From the NCBI GenBank assembly GCA_020632795.1, contig JACKEV010000016.1, positions 248,001 to 312,000 on the forward strand: 64,000 nucleotides of DNA, in the 5' to 3' direction. Below, piece after piece: positions 16,840-26,130 of this stretch. The stretch is from Alphaproteobacteria bacterium. GTDB taxonomy: Bacteria; Myxococcota_A; UBA796; CAJQPC01. Position 1 is the first letter of the stretch; each line of letters starts with the position of its first letter. The position numbers and the translations under genes are program-made. The notes under the pieces are model-generated. The model ran no database searches. It worked only from the letters and a program-made list of their open reading frames with translations, and was not told the DNA's origin.

Positions 16840-19800
16840 TCGGCCAGGGTCCGGCGGCGGCGCTTCCGGGAGAGGTCGTCCAGCGTCAGGATGCAGCGCA
16901 AGGTGAGGTCGTGGTAGGCCTGCCGGTGGGCGGCCGAGGCCAGCATCACCCCGCCCCGCTGGGACAGCGCGGGGGTGAGGTAGGTGGGGCGACGGCGGCC
17001 CTTGCGGTGGGCGGTGTGCTGCTCGAACAGGTCGGGCGCGGGGTGGCCGGGGATGAAGTGGGGCCAGGGGTCGGCGTGCTCCCAGCCGGGCAGGTTCATG
17101 AGGTTGTCGAGGTAGCGGGCGTAGATCGCGCGGGCGTCGTCGGTGGCCGCGGTCGGGCCCAGGCCCATCAGGGCCTCGACGAAGGGGATCCAGGCGTCGA
17201 CGACCTCCTGGACCCGGCGGAACTGCCCCCAGTCCTCCTCGCCCTGGCGGCTGGTGACCGAGCGGTCCAGCACCAGGTTGACCACCGCGGCGCACCAGTG
17301 CTCGTCGGGGATGTCGAGGTCCTCCTTCACACAGCGCAGCCGCTCGATGAGCGGGGCGTCCGCCATGCGACCCAGGGGCTCCATGCGGCGGTCGTCGCCC
17401 ATCGCCTCGCGGTTGAGGAACATCCACTCGCAGAGGTCCTGCAGGTCCTCACGCCAGGTCTCAGGGATCAGCCGCTGCTGGATGAAGCGGGAGACGAAGA
17501 ACACCCGCACGATGAGCCGCCGCACCCGCCGCAGGCCGATGGGCGCCCGGCCGAAGATGTCGCGCAGCCCCAGCACGAAGCCGGGCCCGGTCACGAACCA
17601 GAAGCGCCGCGCGGCCTGGCCCGGGGCGTCGCCCTGGACCATCAGCGAGCGCCACTCCAGCAGGTCGGCGGGCACCTCGGTGAGCACGTCGGCGATGGCC
17701 CGGCAGAACGGCGAGCCCTCGTCGCTGGCGAACTCGTCCCACAGGGAGTTGCCCACCGCCGAGAGCAGCTCCTCGATGGTGCCGCGCAGCAGGTTGCGGG
17801 GCAGCCCGGCGGCGTCGACCAGCGCGTGGCCGGCGCGGAACAGGTCGGGGCGGCTGTTGACCTTGGTGTGGGCGAAGCGGGCGTGGGCGATCTCGTGGCC
17901 GAAGACCCAGTGCAGCGGGTGGTGCACCGCCATCGCCGAGACCCGCACCACCGCGGTGCCCCCGGGCTCGGCCGCGCAGGTAGGCCGCCCGGTGGAGCTG
18001 TCCAGGATGATGATGCGGTCCTCGATGTCCCGGGAGGTGAGGTCGTACTGCCGGGCGAGGGTCTTGACGTAGGTGATGAAGGCGTCGCGGGCCACGCGGT
18101 AGCCGGCGTGGCCCTCGAAGGCCAGGGTGCCGTTGGGGGCGCGCAGGGGGTGGTCCCGCCGGCCGCGGAAAGTGGCGAGCTGCTCCAGGTTCTCGTAGAA
18201 CCGCGCGAAGGCGCCCGCCTCGCGGAGCTGGGGCGGCAGGGGCTGGTCGCGCAGGTGCTGCCAGATCTCCCAGGTCCAGAAGCTGATGTCCTCGTCGGTG
18301 AGGGGGCGCTCCAGGATGCGGTCGACCCCGGCCTGCCGCCGGTAGGCGTCCGCCCACTCCACCAGGATGCGGATGGGCGGCAGCAGGTCCATGAAGTTCT
18401 CGAGGTCCTCGTCCAGGTAGTCCAGCACCGAGCAGATGAGGTTCAGCACCCCGTTGGTGACCGGGTAGGACAGCCCGGCGACCTTCGCGCCCTGGAGCCA
18501 GGTGCCGATCCAGGGGCCGGGGAAGTCGGTGGCCCTGCGCTGGAGGTGGAAGTCCCGCACCCCCTCCAGCCGCGCCCGGAAGGCGTCAATGAGCGTGTTG
18601 CCCGGCATCACCTCGCGCAGGCGCCGGGGGTGGTGGACCACCAGGGCGATCTCGGTGACCGAGCTGACCCCGCTGGGGGGTGGGCGCTCGGCGGCCCCGG
18701 TGAGCGAGGACATGAAGGAGAGCAGGTCGTCCACCGCGTAGCGGCTGACCGGCTGGATCTGGTGGGGCTCCTGGAGGATGCGCTGGTTGTAGGCCAGGGC
18801 GTCCCGCTGCCCGAAGAGCTGGAGCAGGGAGCCCTCGTCCACGTCGGACAGGGCGCCGGGCAGGGCGTCGCCGACGGTGCGGAAGAAGCCCGGCATGAAC
18901 CGGTAGCGCACCAGCAGCGCCATCTCGTCGGCGGCGGGCCAGGTGCTGCCCTGGGGGCTCTCCAGCATCCACCACGGGCCGAGGTGGTCGGGGCTGTACT
19001 GGCCGACGAGGTGGGCGCGCTCGGGGCGCTGCTCCCGGACCCGGATGGGCACGCCCAGGGTGCTGGAGGTGTTGGAGAACAGCGGGGACTCATCCCAGCT
19101 CTCGTCGTCGATGACCTGGCCCTGCATGCCCAGGAGGCGGCGGGCGTTCTCCACCGCGCGGGGGAAGCGGGCGGCGGGCCAGGTGACGCCCATGGACTGC
19201 TTGCGCAGGGCCCAGGCGACCGCGCCGACCTGCTCCAGCCGGCTGGCGCGCACGAGGAACACCAGGTCGACGCTGTCGAGGCCGCCGAGGGGCGCGACCC
19301 GCAGCGGCGGCAGGTCCTCGGGCCAGCGGCTGTAGCCCACCGCGTGCTGGCGGTAGGTGCGCAGGTCCTCGCTCCAGACGTCGGAGTCGGGGTTCAGGAA
19401 GAGGCGCAGCATCGCGCGGATGAGCTGCTCCCCGCCCTCCTCGCCCTGGGGGGGCAGGCAGAGCCGCGCGATGGGGGAGGACTTGGCGTAGATGACCGCC
19501 AGGAAGGGGCGGGCGGGGTCCTCGGCCATCGCGTCCTGGATGCAGCAGACCTCGGCCAGCTCGGAGGCGTAGGCGGGCAGGCCCAGCGGGGGCGTGTCGA
19601 TGCCGTCCTGGCCGGGCTGGGGGCACCACACCCCGCTGGCCCGGCGGAAGGCCTGGGCGCCGCTGCCGCCCACCTCAGACAGCGGGAAGAAGCTGTCGAA
19701 GAGCAGGATCTCGACGAGGTCGGTCGGGCCCAGGGTGGCCGCGAACAGACGCTCCTCCTCCAGCAGCAGGTCAAGCCTGCGCTGCCGGCCACGCAGGTCG

Positions 19801-19862
19801 TCCAGCACCTTCCGGTACCCGGCGCTGACCGCGCCGAACTCAGTGATGGAGGCGAAGAGCAT
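16779..19862 (-). CDS. Giant (1027 aa) protein with HExxH metalloprotease-like motif
   Basis: 1027 residues, no signal peptide or membrane segment seen, so probably cytoplasmic. The clearest feature is FGHEIAHARF at residues 654-663: an HExxH zinc motif with His656, Glu657 and His660. About 45 residues on, WDEFASDEG could supply the third acidic ligand, as in gluzincin or ImmA/IrrE-like peptidases. The first 600 residues (LFDSFFPLSEVGG, VDLVFLVRASRLEQVGAVAWALRKQ, YLDEDLENFMDLLPP) and the last 300 match nothing I recognise. The gene lies downstream of an XRE-type regulator in the same direction, an arrangement reminiscent of regulator/ImmA-like peptidase pairs. The 3' end overlaps the radical SAM gene by 61 bp. 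Confidence 0.7.
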   Translation of the reverse strand: MLFASITEFGAVSAGYRKVLDDLRGRQRRLDLLLEEERLFAATLGPTDLVEILLFDSFFPLSEVGGSGAQAFRRASGVWCPQPGQDGIDTPPLGLPAYASELAEVCCIQDAMAEDPARPFLAVIYAKSSPIARLCLPPQGEEGGEQLIRAMLRLFLNPDSDVWSEDLRTYRQHAVGYSRWPEDLPPLRVAPLGGLDSVDLVFLVRASRLEQVGAVAWALRKQSMGVTWPAARFPRAVENARRLLGMQGQVIDDESWDESPLFSNTSSTLGVPIRVREQRPERAHLVGQYSPDHLGPWWMLESPQGSTWPAADEMALLVRYRFMPGFFRTVGDALPGALSDVDEGSLLQLFGQRDALAYNQRILQEPHQIQPVSRYAVDDLLSFMSSLTGAAERPPPSGVSSVTEIALVVHHPRRLREVMPGNTLIDAFRARLEGVRDFHLQRRATDFPGPWIGTWLQGAKVAGLSYPVTNGVLNLICSVLDYLDEDLENFMDLLPPIRILVEWADAYRRQAGVDRILERPLTDEDISFWTWEIWQHLRDQPLPPQLREAGAFARFYENLEQLATFRGRRDHPLRAPNGTLAFEGHAGYRVARDAFITYVKTLARQYDLTSRDIEDRIIILDSSTGRPTCAAEPGGTAVVRVSAMAVHHPLHWVFGHEIAHARFAHTKVNSRPDLFRAGHALVDAAGLPRNLLRGTIEELLSAVGNSLWDEFASDEGSPFCRAIADVLTEVPADLLEWRSLMVQGDAPGQAARRFWFVTGPGFVLGLRDIFGRAPIGLRRVRRLIVRVFFVSRFIQQRLIPETWREDLQDLCEWMFLNREAMGDDRRMEPLGRMADAPLIERLRCVKEDLDIPDEHWCAAVVNLVLDRSVTSRQGEEDWGQFRRVQEVVDAWIPFVEALMGLGPTAATDDARAIYARYLDNLMNLPGWEHADPWPHFIPGHPAPDLFEQHTAHRKGRRRPTYLTPALSQRGGVMLASAAHRQAYHDLTLRCILTLDDLSRKRRRRTLADYLEQGERGIRSSMPPSKIP

Positions 19863-19880
19863 CTTCAGAACGTCGTATCA

Positions 19881-19898
19881 CTCCCGGCGCACCGGGAG
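19881..19898. promoter_or_regulatory. Perfect hairpin between XRE and HExxH genes
   Basis: CTCCCGG and CCGGGAG flank a 4-base loop, 18 bp upstream of the HExxH start (19862) within the 123 bp gap. There is no T-tract on either side, so it is probably not an intrinsic terminator. It could be an operator for the XRE protein or an mRNA hairpin near the ribosome-binding region. Confidence 0.4.
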
Positions 19899-19985
19899 CG
19901 GATCCTCCGGACATCGGGTCTGAATAACCCCGGCGCGGGCCCCCCGCCCGAGCGTCGGTGGTGACGTTCCGGTTCGGGGGGCCGG

Positions 19986-20669
19986 TCAGCCGGGCGAGAG
20001 GCCCATGACCTGCCGGATGGCGACAGGCTCGCGGGTGCCGAGCTTCTGGAGCACGGCGGCCATGTCGAAGCGCACGTCCAGGCCCACGTCGACCTGGACG
20101 GTGTGACAGCGGTAGCCGAGCTCGATGAGCGCGTCGCACAGGGGCGGGAGGTTGTCGTCCACCCAGAGCGGGTCGCGGCCCTTGTGGTTGGCGATCATCA
20201 GCTCGGGGCTGGACTGCGACGCCCCCGCCCGCCGACGCCGGTGAAGCGCAGGCTGAGCGAGGAGCTGCCGATAGAACTCCATCGTGCCGCCGGACTCCTG
20301 GATGCGCTGGCCGAGCCGGCCCACCACGAGGTTCAGCTCGGCGGTGGTCTCCGGGTCGTACTCGCGCTGGACGTCGGCCAGCACGCGGCTGAGCAGCAGG
20401 TTGTGGGCGTCGGGGGTGTTGCCCGTCCGAAGCTCCTGCTCCCGCTGGACCTGGTTGAGGAAGGCGTCCGGGTCGAGCCCCAGCGCAGCGGCGAGCTGCT
20501 CGTAGCGTGGGTCGTCGTCCGCGCTCTTTCGGCCATCGCGCGCCCGCGGCGGCGGGTGTCCGGACAGCAGGCGGCTGAGGAAGGTCCGATCGACGTCGGC
20601 CTCCCGCGCGGCTCTGCTGATGGTCCACTCCTTCTGCGCGATGGCCTGGCGCAAGGTCTCTGCGATCAT
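19986..20669 (-). CDS. XRE-type HTH regulator with unknown C-terminal domain
   Basis: 227 residues. Residues 1-40 form an XRE/Cro-C1-type helix-turn-helix: LRQAIAQKEWTISRAAREAD, then VDRTFLSRLLSG. A basic linker follows, then ALGLDPDAFLNQ, which resembles a second part of such domains. The C-terminal 130 residues (IANHKGRDPLWVDDNLPPLC, LIELGYRCHTVQVDVGLDVR) are not a family I recognise and could sense a ligand or bind the neighbouring HExxH protein. It lies 123 bp upstream of that gene in the same orientation and about 230 bp downstream of a same-strand intrinsic terminator. Confidence 0.72.
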   Translation of the reverse strand: MIAETLRQAIAQKEWTISRAAREADVDRTFLSRLLSGHPPPRARDGRKSADDDPRYEQLAAALGLDPDAFLNQVQREQELRTGNTPDAHNLLLSRVLADVQREYDPETTAELNLVVGRLGQRIQESGGTMEFYRQLLAQPALHRRRRAGASQSSPELMIANHKGRDPLWVDDNLPPLCDALIELGYRCHTVQVDVGLDVRFDMAAVLQKLGTREPVAIRQVMGLSPG

Positions 20670-21103
20670 CAGGGACTCCGGAAGTCGGTCTACGGGGGGT
20701 GCGCGTGGTTGAGGGGTCGGCGAGCAAAGAGCTGGGATCCGGAGATGTTCGAGCGCGCGGCCGGTTGCACAGGGCAGCCGCCGGCTCGATGTCTCCAGGT
20801 CTTGACTCTAAAGGATTGCTTCTGGAATTGCACGCATTTGAACAGTTGTCCCCAGACCGGCGGTTGACCTGAGCGGCCCCGTTTGCACGACGAGGGCCCG
20901 AAAAAAAGCGCCAGAGGCCCTGTGGGGGCAACCTCTGGCGCGATCGGGCAGGAGCGGCGCACGGCGGTGTCAGGCTCCGGGGAGAGGGGTGTGCAGTTTG
21001 AGTAGCACATCTGCTCATTTCTGTCCGAAGCATTACCCGGCGGCGCGTCGTCGTCAAGCGGGTCGCGGTCGGGTAGAGTCAGGGCCGGCCCTCGGAGCGC
21101 GCC
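20670..21103. other. 434 bp divergent intergenic region with terminator and possible short RNA
   Basis: No convincing protein gene. It holds the minus-strand terminator at 20901-20941, an AT-richer stretch at about 20800-20860 likely to carry the XRE promoter, and a second AT-richer stretch at 20990-21035. On the minus strand TTGACG at 21057-21052 is followed 16 bases later by TAATGC, a weak sigma-70-like promoter. A transcript from there to the terminator would be about 130 nt: a candidate small RNA or the aborted form of a longer XRE leader. The RBS of the plus-strand lipoprotein gene (GGAG) ends the region. Confidence 0.5.
20901..20941 (-). terminator. Strong Rho-independent terminator on minus strand
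   Basis: A perfect 10 bp stem (GCGCCAGAGG at 20908-20917 pairing with 20932-20941), with a CCC/GGG inner pair in the 14-base loop. It is followed on the minus strand by seven consecutive T (the A-tract 20901-20907). No T-tract follows on the plus strand, so it acts on minus-strand transcripts. No minus-strand protein gene lies between it and the divergent gene at 21104, so it must end a short transcript or act as an attenuator in the leader of the XRE gene. Confidence 0.85.
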
Positions 21104-22882
21104 ATGCGAACCACACTGCGGAGGACACACCTCCTCCTCGCCCTGTTCCCCCTGGTCGGCTGCGGAGACTACGCCAGCCCCCTGACCATGACGGGGCTGT
21201 TCGCGGGCGCGGGGGCCCCCAGCCGGGCGGTGGTGTGGGTGGAGATCACCGACGCGAAGGGCCGCCCGGTGGACGCCGTGGGGGTGGACGAGCTGACGGT
21301 CACCGAGGATGGTGAGGCGGTGGACGTCACCCTGCGCGGCCCCGCCGAGGCGGATCTGGTGCGCCCGATGGTGCTGCTCCTCGACGCGGGGGACCCGCCG
21401 GAGGGCTGGTTCGCGGCGGCGCAGGAGGTGGCGCGCGGCGTCGTGGCCCAGCTCGCCGAGGGCCAGCCGGTCATGGTGGCGAGCTTCGCGGACGACCTGA
21501 GCGTCGCCCAGGACTTCACCCGGGACCACGCCGCCGCGATAGCCGCGATCGAGGGCCTCTCGCCGGCCCCGGGGGCGTCCTCGGCGCTGCATCCGGCCCT
21601 GGAGCAGGTCCTGGACGCCTGGGACGAGCGCTTCGACCCCGACGCGGACGCGGTCCGGGGCGTGGTGGTCGTGCTCAGCGACGGCGGGGACGGCCCCGTC
21701 GAGCCCACGGTGGAGGAGCTGATCGAGGCCCGGGGGGACCGGGCGGTGCTGGGGGTCGCCCTGGGCCGGGGCGCGTCGAGCACCCTGGACGCGGTCGCCA
21801 GCCACGGGGTGCTCTCCCTGCGGAAGCCGGACGACGCCGCCGCGCTGGTCGAGGCCGTCAACGCCCGGATGGCCGAGGGCGCGGACGCCCCCCGCATGCT
21901 GGGCTGGTGCAGCGCCGCGCGCGGCGGGGAGCCCACCATTGAGGTCATCTTCGAGCGGGACCGCTGGGGGGCGAGCTGGAGCGGCGGCTTCCGGGCGGAC
22001 GGCTTCGACGACGCCCTGGACTGGGGGCCGGTGACGCCGCTGCCCGGGGCCTTCGCCAGCCACGACGCGGCGGCGGGCGGGGGCTGGATGGCCGTCGGCG
22101 GCGGAGACCTCTCCGAGGGGGTGTCCCTGGCGCCCATCCTGGACGACGGGCGGCTGGGCGGCTGGCGGGAGGGCCCCGCGCTGCCCACCGGCGACGAGGT
22201 GCGCCTGGCCATCGTCGGCGACACCCTCTACGCGATCGACGGGCCCACCGCCTGGTACGCGCCCATCGACGCGGTGGGCGCGGTGGGCGCCTGGGTCGAG
22301 ATGGACGCCCCCGGCTATACCAACGCCCTGCGGGTCCACGAGGCGGTCATCGTCTCCATCGCGCAGGACCGGGTGTACGTGGCCTCGGCGGCGGGCGGGG
22401 GCGCGGTGGACGGCTGGACGGCCTCGGATCCGCTGCCGGAGCCCTTCGACGGCATCGTCAGCGGGGGGATCGCCGGCGGGCAGCTCGTGGTGGTGGGCAG
22501 CACGCGGGTCGGAGGCGGGGACTGGCGCACGGCCGCGTGGGCTGCCTCCATCGGGGCGGACGGGGTGCTGGGGGCGTGGGCGGCGATGCCGGCGCCGCCG
22601 CAGGACATGGGCTACTGGCTGGCTGCCCACGGCGGGGCGGGGCGGGTGGTGGTGCTGCCGGGCGACGACGCCGGCCACCGGGACGTCTACACCCTCGACC
22701 CGACGGCGGGCTCCTGGACCGAGGCGGGGGCGTTCGGGGTGGACCGGCGGTACTACTCGGCGGTGGTCGAGGGCGGCCGGCTCTACGTGCAGGGGGGCTA
22801 CGCGGACAACGACCGCACCGACGAGGGCTTCATGAGCGCCCTGGCTGAGGATGGGACCCTGGCGCTGACCTGCGTCCCGTAA
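21104..22882 (+). CDS. Lipoprotein with VWA-like and Kelch/beta-propeller-like domains
   Basis: 592 residues. Lipobox LVGC with Cys20, so a lipoprotein. Residues about 40-265 look like a von Willebrand A domain with an extra beta domain before it: VTEDGEAVDVTL, MVLLLDAGD (in place of a full DxSxS MIDAS), VMVASFADDL, VVVLSDGGDGPV. From residue about 300, repeats such as GGWREGPALPTGDEVRLAIVG and WVEMDAPGYTNALRVHEAVI and GRLYVQGGY resemble a Kelch-like propeller. The incomplete MIDAS suggests weak or no metal-dependent adhesion. Function unknown; probably cell-surface. Confidence 0.7.
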   Translation: MRTTLRRTHLLLALFPLVGCGDYASPLTMTGLFAGAGAPSRAVVWVEITDAKGRPVDAVGVDELTVTEDGEAVDVTLRGPAEADLVRPMVLLLDAGDPPEGWFAAAQEVARGVVAQLAEGQPVMVASFADDLSVAQDFTRDHAAAIAAIEGLSPAPGASSALHPALEQVLDAWDERFDPDADAVRGVVVVLSDGGDGPVEPTVEELIEARGDRAVLGVALGRGASSTLDAVASHGVLSLRKPDDAAALVEAVNARMAEGADAPRMLGWCSAARGGEPTIEVIFERDRWGASWSGGFRADGFDDALDWGPVTPLPGAFASHDAAAGGGWMAVGGGDLSEGVSLAPILDDGRLGGWREGPALPTGDEVRLAIVGDTLYAIDGPTAWYAPIDAVGAVGAWVEMDAPGYTNALRVHEAVIVSIAQDRVYVASAAGGGAVDGWTASDPLPEPFDGIVSGGIAGGQLVVVGSTRVGGGDWRTAAWAASIGADGVLGAWAAMPAPPQDMGYWLAAHGGAGRVVVLPGDDAGHRDVYTLDPTAGSWTEAGAFGVDRRYYSAVVEGGRLYVQGGYADNDRTDEGFMSALAEDGTLALTCVP

Positions 22883-22993
22883 AGAAATTGTCAACCGCCG
22901 GATAGAAGGCGATCGCCCGACGGTTGCGGCTGCGCGACCGGAAAGTGACCGCTCCGGGTCGCCCTACCGGAGCGTCCGGGATCGCGATACCCG

Positions 22994-23012
22994 GGACTCC
23001 CACCCGGAGTCC
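22994..23012 (+). promoter_or_regulatory. Hairpin overlapping the thiolase ribosome-binding site
   Basis: GGACTCC (22994-23000) and GGAGTCC (23006-23012) form a perfect 7 bp stem with a 5-base loop. The right arm contains the GGAG Shine-Dalgarno of the thiolase gene, whose ATG is at 23015. Such a hairpin could occlude ribosome binding. There is no T-tract. Confidence 0.5.
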
Positions 23013-23014
23013 TC

Positions 23015-24214
23015 ATGCACGAGACCGTGATCATCGACGCCGTCCGCACGCCGATCGGCGGCTTCCTCCAGGGCCTGGCGGGGGTCCGCCCTGACGACCT
23101 CGCGGCGCACGCGATCCGCGCGCTGGTCGAGCGCACCGGCGTCGACCCGGCGCTGGTGGACGACGTGTTCTTCGGCTGCGCCAACCAGGCGGGCGAGGAC
23201 AACCGCGACGTCGCCCGCATGGCGGTCCTGCTGGCCGGGCTGCCCCAGTCGGTGCCCGGGGTGACGGTCAACCGGCTGTGCGCCTCGGGGCTGGAGGCGG
23301 TGAACCAGGCCTCCCGTGCGGCGGCGGTGGGGGACGGCTCGGTCTACATCGCCGGGGGCGTGGAGAGCATGAGCCGGGCGCCCTACGTGTTCCCCCGCGG
23401 CCCCACCGCGCCCAAGGCCGGCAACATCACCGGCTTCGACACCTCCCTGGGGTGGCGCTTCCCCAACCCCAGGATGGAGGCGCTGTTTCCGCTGGAGGCG
23501 ATGGGCTGCACCGCCGAGAACCTCGTGGACCGCTACGACATCTCCCGAGCGGATCAGGACGCCTTCGCCCTGGCCTCGCACCACAAGGCCATCGCCGCCC
23601 AGGACAGCGGCTGGTTCGACGGCGAATTGGCCCCGGTGTCCATCCCGCAGCGCAAGGGGGACCCCGTGGTCGTCGCTGCGGACGAGGGGCCCCGGCGGGA
23701 CACCTCCCTGGAGAAGCTGGCCCGGCTGCGGCCGGCGTTCCGCAAGGGCGGCAGCGTGACCGCCGGCAACTCCTCGACCCTGAACGACGGGGCGGCGGCG
23801 CTGCTGATCACCACCCGGGCGCGGGCGGCGGAGCTGGGGTTGACGCCGCGGTTCCGCGTCGTGGCGCGGGCGGCGGCGGGCGTGGACCCCACCGTCATGG
23901 GCATCGGCCCGGTGCCGGCCACGCAGAAGGCCCTGGCCCTGGCGGGCTGGAGCCTCGATGACGTCGACGTCGTCGAGCTGAACGAGGCCTTCGCCGCCCA
24001 GTCCCTCGCGGTGATCCGCGTGCTGGGCCTGGACGAGGCCCGGGTCAACCTGCACGGCGGCGCCATCGCGCTGGGGCACCCCCTGGGCTGCTCGGGCGCG
24101 CGCATCCTCACCACCTTGATGGGCGCTTTGGACCGCACCGGCGGCGACCGCGGGCTGGCCACGCTCTGCGTGGGCGTGGGCCAGGGCGTGGCGACCCTCA
24201 TCGAACGCATTTGA
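23015..24214 (+). CDS. Acetyl-CoA acetyltransferase / 3-ketoacyl-CoA thiolase
   Basis: 399 residues, the usual thiolase length. The nucleophilic Cys is in NRLCASGLEAV (Cys89), with GGVESMSRAP, NEAFAAQSLAV, the His-containing GGAIALGHPLGCSGAR and the C-terminal catalytic Cys in LCVGVGQG. The enzyme condenses or cleaves acyl-CoA with acetyl-CoA. With the 3-hydroxyacyl-CoA dehydrogenase 11 bp downstream it could serve beta-oxidation, butanoate metabolism or aromatic-acid degradation (it resembles PcaF-type thiolases). Chain-length preference cannot be read from sequence. Confidence 0.9.
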   Translation: MHETVIIDAVRTPIGGFLQGLAGVRPDDLAAHAIRALVERTGVDPALVDDVFFGCANQAGEDNRDVARMAVLLAGLPQSVPGVTVNRLCASGLEAVNQASRAAAVGDGSVYIAGGVESMSRAPYVFPRGPTAPKAGNITGFDTSLGWRFPNPRMEALFPLEAMGCTAENLVDRYDISRADQDAFALASHHKAIAAQDSGWFDGELAPVSIPQRKGDPVVVAADEGPRRDTSLEKLARLRPAFRKGGSVTAGNSSTLNDGAAALLITTRARAAELGLTPRFRVVARAAAGVDPTVMGIGPVPATQKALALAGWSLDDVDVVELNEAFAAQSLAVIRVLGLDEARVNLHGGAIALGHPLGCSGARILTTLMGALDRTGGDRGLATLCVGVGQGVATLIERI

Positions 24215-24225
24215 CGGAGGCAGAC

Positions 24226-25064
<839 letters not shown>

Positions 25065-25080
<16 letters not shown>

Positions 25081-25736
25081 GGGCCCTGCAGGTGGCGCTT
25101 GAGGCCCGCCGCGACGATCGGCTTCGCCCAGGGTGGTGTGTCTGCTAGCGCGGACCGATCGGGGGCGATGATGCTCCCCCGCTCCATCCAAAGCAGGAGG
25201 CGCGGCTGCGGCGCCTGTCCGGTCTTCGGATCCGCCTCCTGGCTGTTGTCGAAGACCCGGAGCGCGTCCAGGGTCGGGATGAGCTTCACCAGGTTCTCCC
25301 GGCTGGCGTCGAAGCGGCCCCGGATCTTTGACTCAGGGATGTTGTGGCCCCCCCTGGCGACCCGCGCACGGACACGCTGGAGGTGAAGCTCCGGGCTCTC
25401 CAGCCCGGCGTACCAGACGCGCACAGCGATGCCCCGGGTGGCCGCCAGCAGGAGGAGGGACGTGATGGTCCTCCCACCCAGGGTGGTCTCGAAGGCGTGG
25501 GTCTTGCGCTCGCGGATGGCGCGCTCGAGCAGCCGCCTCCCCTCGTGCCAGGCGAGGCTGTTGGCCTCGGAGAGCGTGCTCGCGTGACCGGCCGCCAGGA
25601 TGCGGCGGGTCACCTCATCGGGGTTGAAGTAGTCCGCGCCGCGCGCGCGAAAGACCGCGCCGCCGATGCTGCTCTTTCCGGCGCCGTTCGTGCCCGCGAG
25701 GACGTAGATGCGGGGGATGACCGGCCCTTCATCCAC
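25065..25736 (-). CDS. Zeta-toxin-like kinase
   Basis: 223 residues from GTG 25736, which has GGAGG upstream and overlaps the antitoxin stop (25729) by 8 bases. Walker A GTNGAGKSS at residues 15-23, then FNPDEVTRRILAAGH, AFETTLGGRT (a substrate-loop Glu/Thr typical of the family) and VRARVARGGHNIPESKIRGR with the Arg residues of the family. Zeta toxins phosphorylate UDP-N-acetylglucosamine or similar metabolites and block cell-wall synthesis. Here the partner is Phd-like rather than epsilon-like. It could also be a UDP-GlcNAc kinase-like P-loop protein without toxicity. Confidence 0.82.
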
Positions 25737-26061
25737 TCTGTTCGGCCTCCAGGAGGGCCGCCTGACCGAGCGCTTCGGGGGTCGCGTTGAACGCCTGGTC
25801 CAGGGCCGCCCGGGTCTCGGGGGTCTGCATCTGGTCCAGCAGCGTGTCAAGCTCATCGGAGAGCGCGTCCAGGGGGCCCCGCTGCCGTTGGACGAGGCCC
25901 TCGTACTTCTCCACCGAGATCAGCACGGCCCGGGGGGTCTGGTGCTTCGTGATGAGGACGGGGCCCTCGTGGATCGCGGTCTCCAGCGCGTGACCGAATG
26001 CGTTCTTCGCTTCGGTCGCGCCCAGGGTCGCCGCCCAGGCGGTCCGGTCGATCTTGGTCAT
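25729..26061 (-). CDS. Phd/YefM-like antitoxin
   Basis: 110 residues from ATG 26061, with GGAGG five bases upstream. The pattern ATEAKNAFGHALETAIHEGP followed by LITKHQTPRAVLISVEKYEGL is the prevent-host-death fold, which binds DNA with its N-terminus and blocks the toxin with its C-terminus. The Gln/Ala-rich C-terminus would wrap the zeta-like toxin. It overlaps the toxin start, so the ratio is set by coupling. The upstream direct repeats at 26085-26100 are a candidate operator for autoregulation. Confidence 0.82.
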   Translation of the reverse strand: MTKIDRTAWAATLGATEAKNAFGHALETAIHEGPVLITKHQTPRAVLISVEKYEGLVQRQRGPLDALSDELDTLLDQMQTPETRAALDQAFNATPEALGQAALLEAEQSG

Positions 26062-26084
26062 CCTGGCCTCCAAGAAGTCCATTA

Positions 26085-26100
26085 CAGCTATATCAGCTAT
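26085..26100. promoter_or_regulatory. Direct repeats CAGCTAT x2, candidate antitoxin operator
   Basis: Two CAGCTAT copies with a 9 bp period, 24 bp upstream of the antitoxin ATG, in an AT-rich pocket (26080-26110) that stands out from its surroundings. Phd-type antitoxins bind short repeats in their own promoters. Confidence 0.45.
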
Positions 26101-26130
26101 TTTGTCTGTTCGAGCCATCAACGCTGGACT

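Noticed and set aside
19986..20669. Phage repressor in a prophage
   Set aside because: No phage structural, integrase or lysis genes in the surrounding 10 kb.
20690..22894. Long minus-strand open frame opposite the VWA-like lipoprotein
   Set aside because: Antisense GC artefact. It also crosses the terminator at 20901-20941, so a transcript would end inside it.
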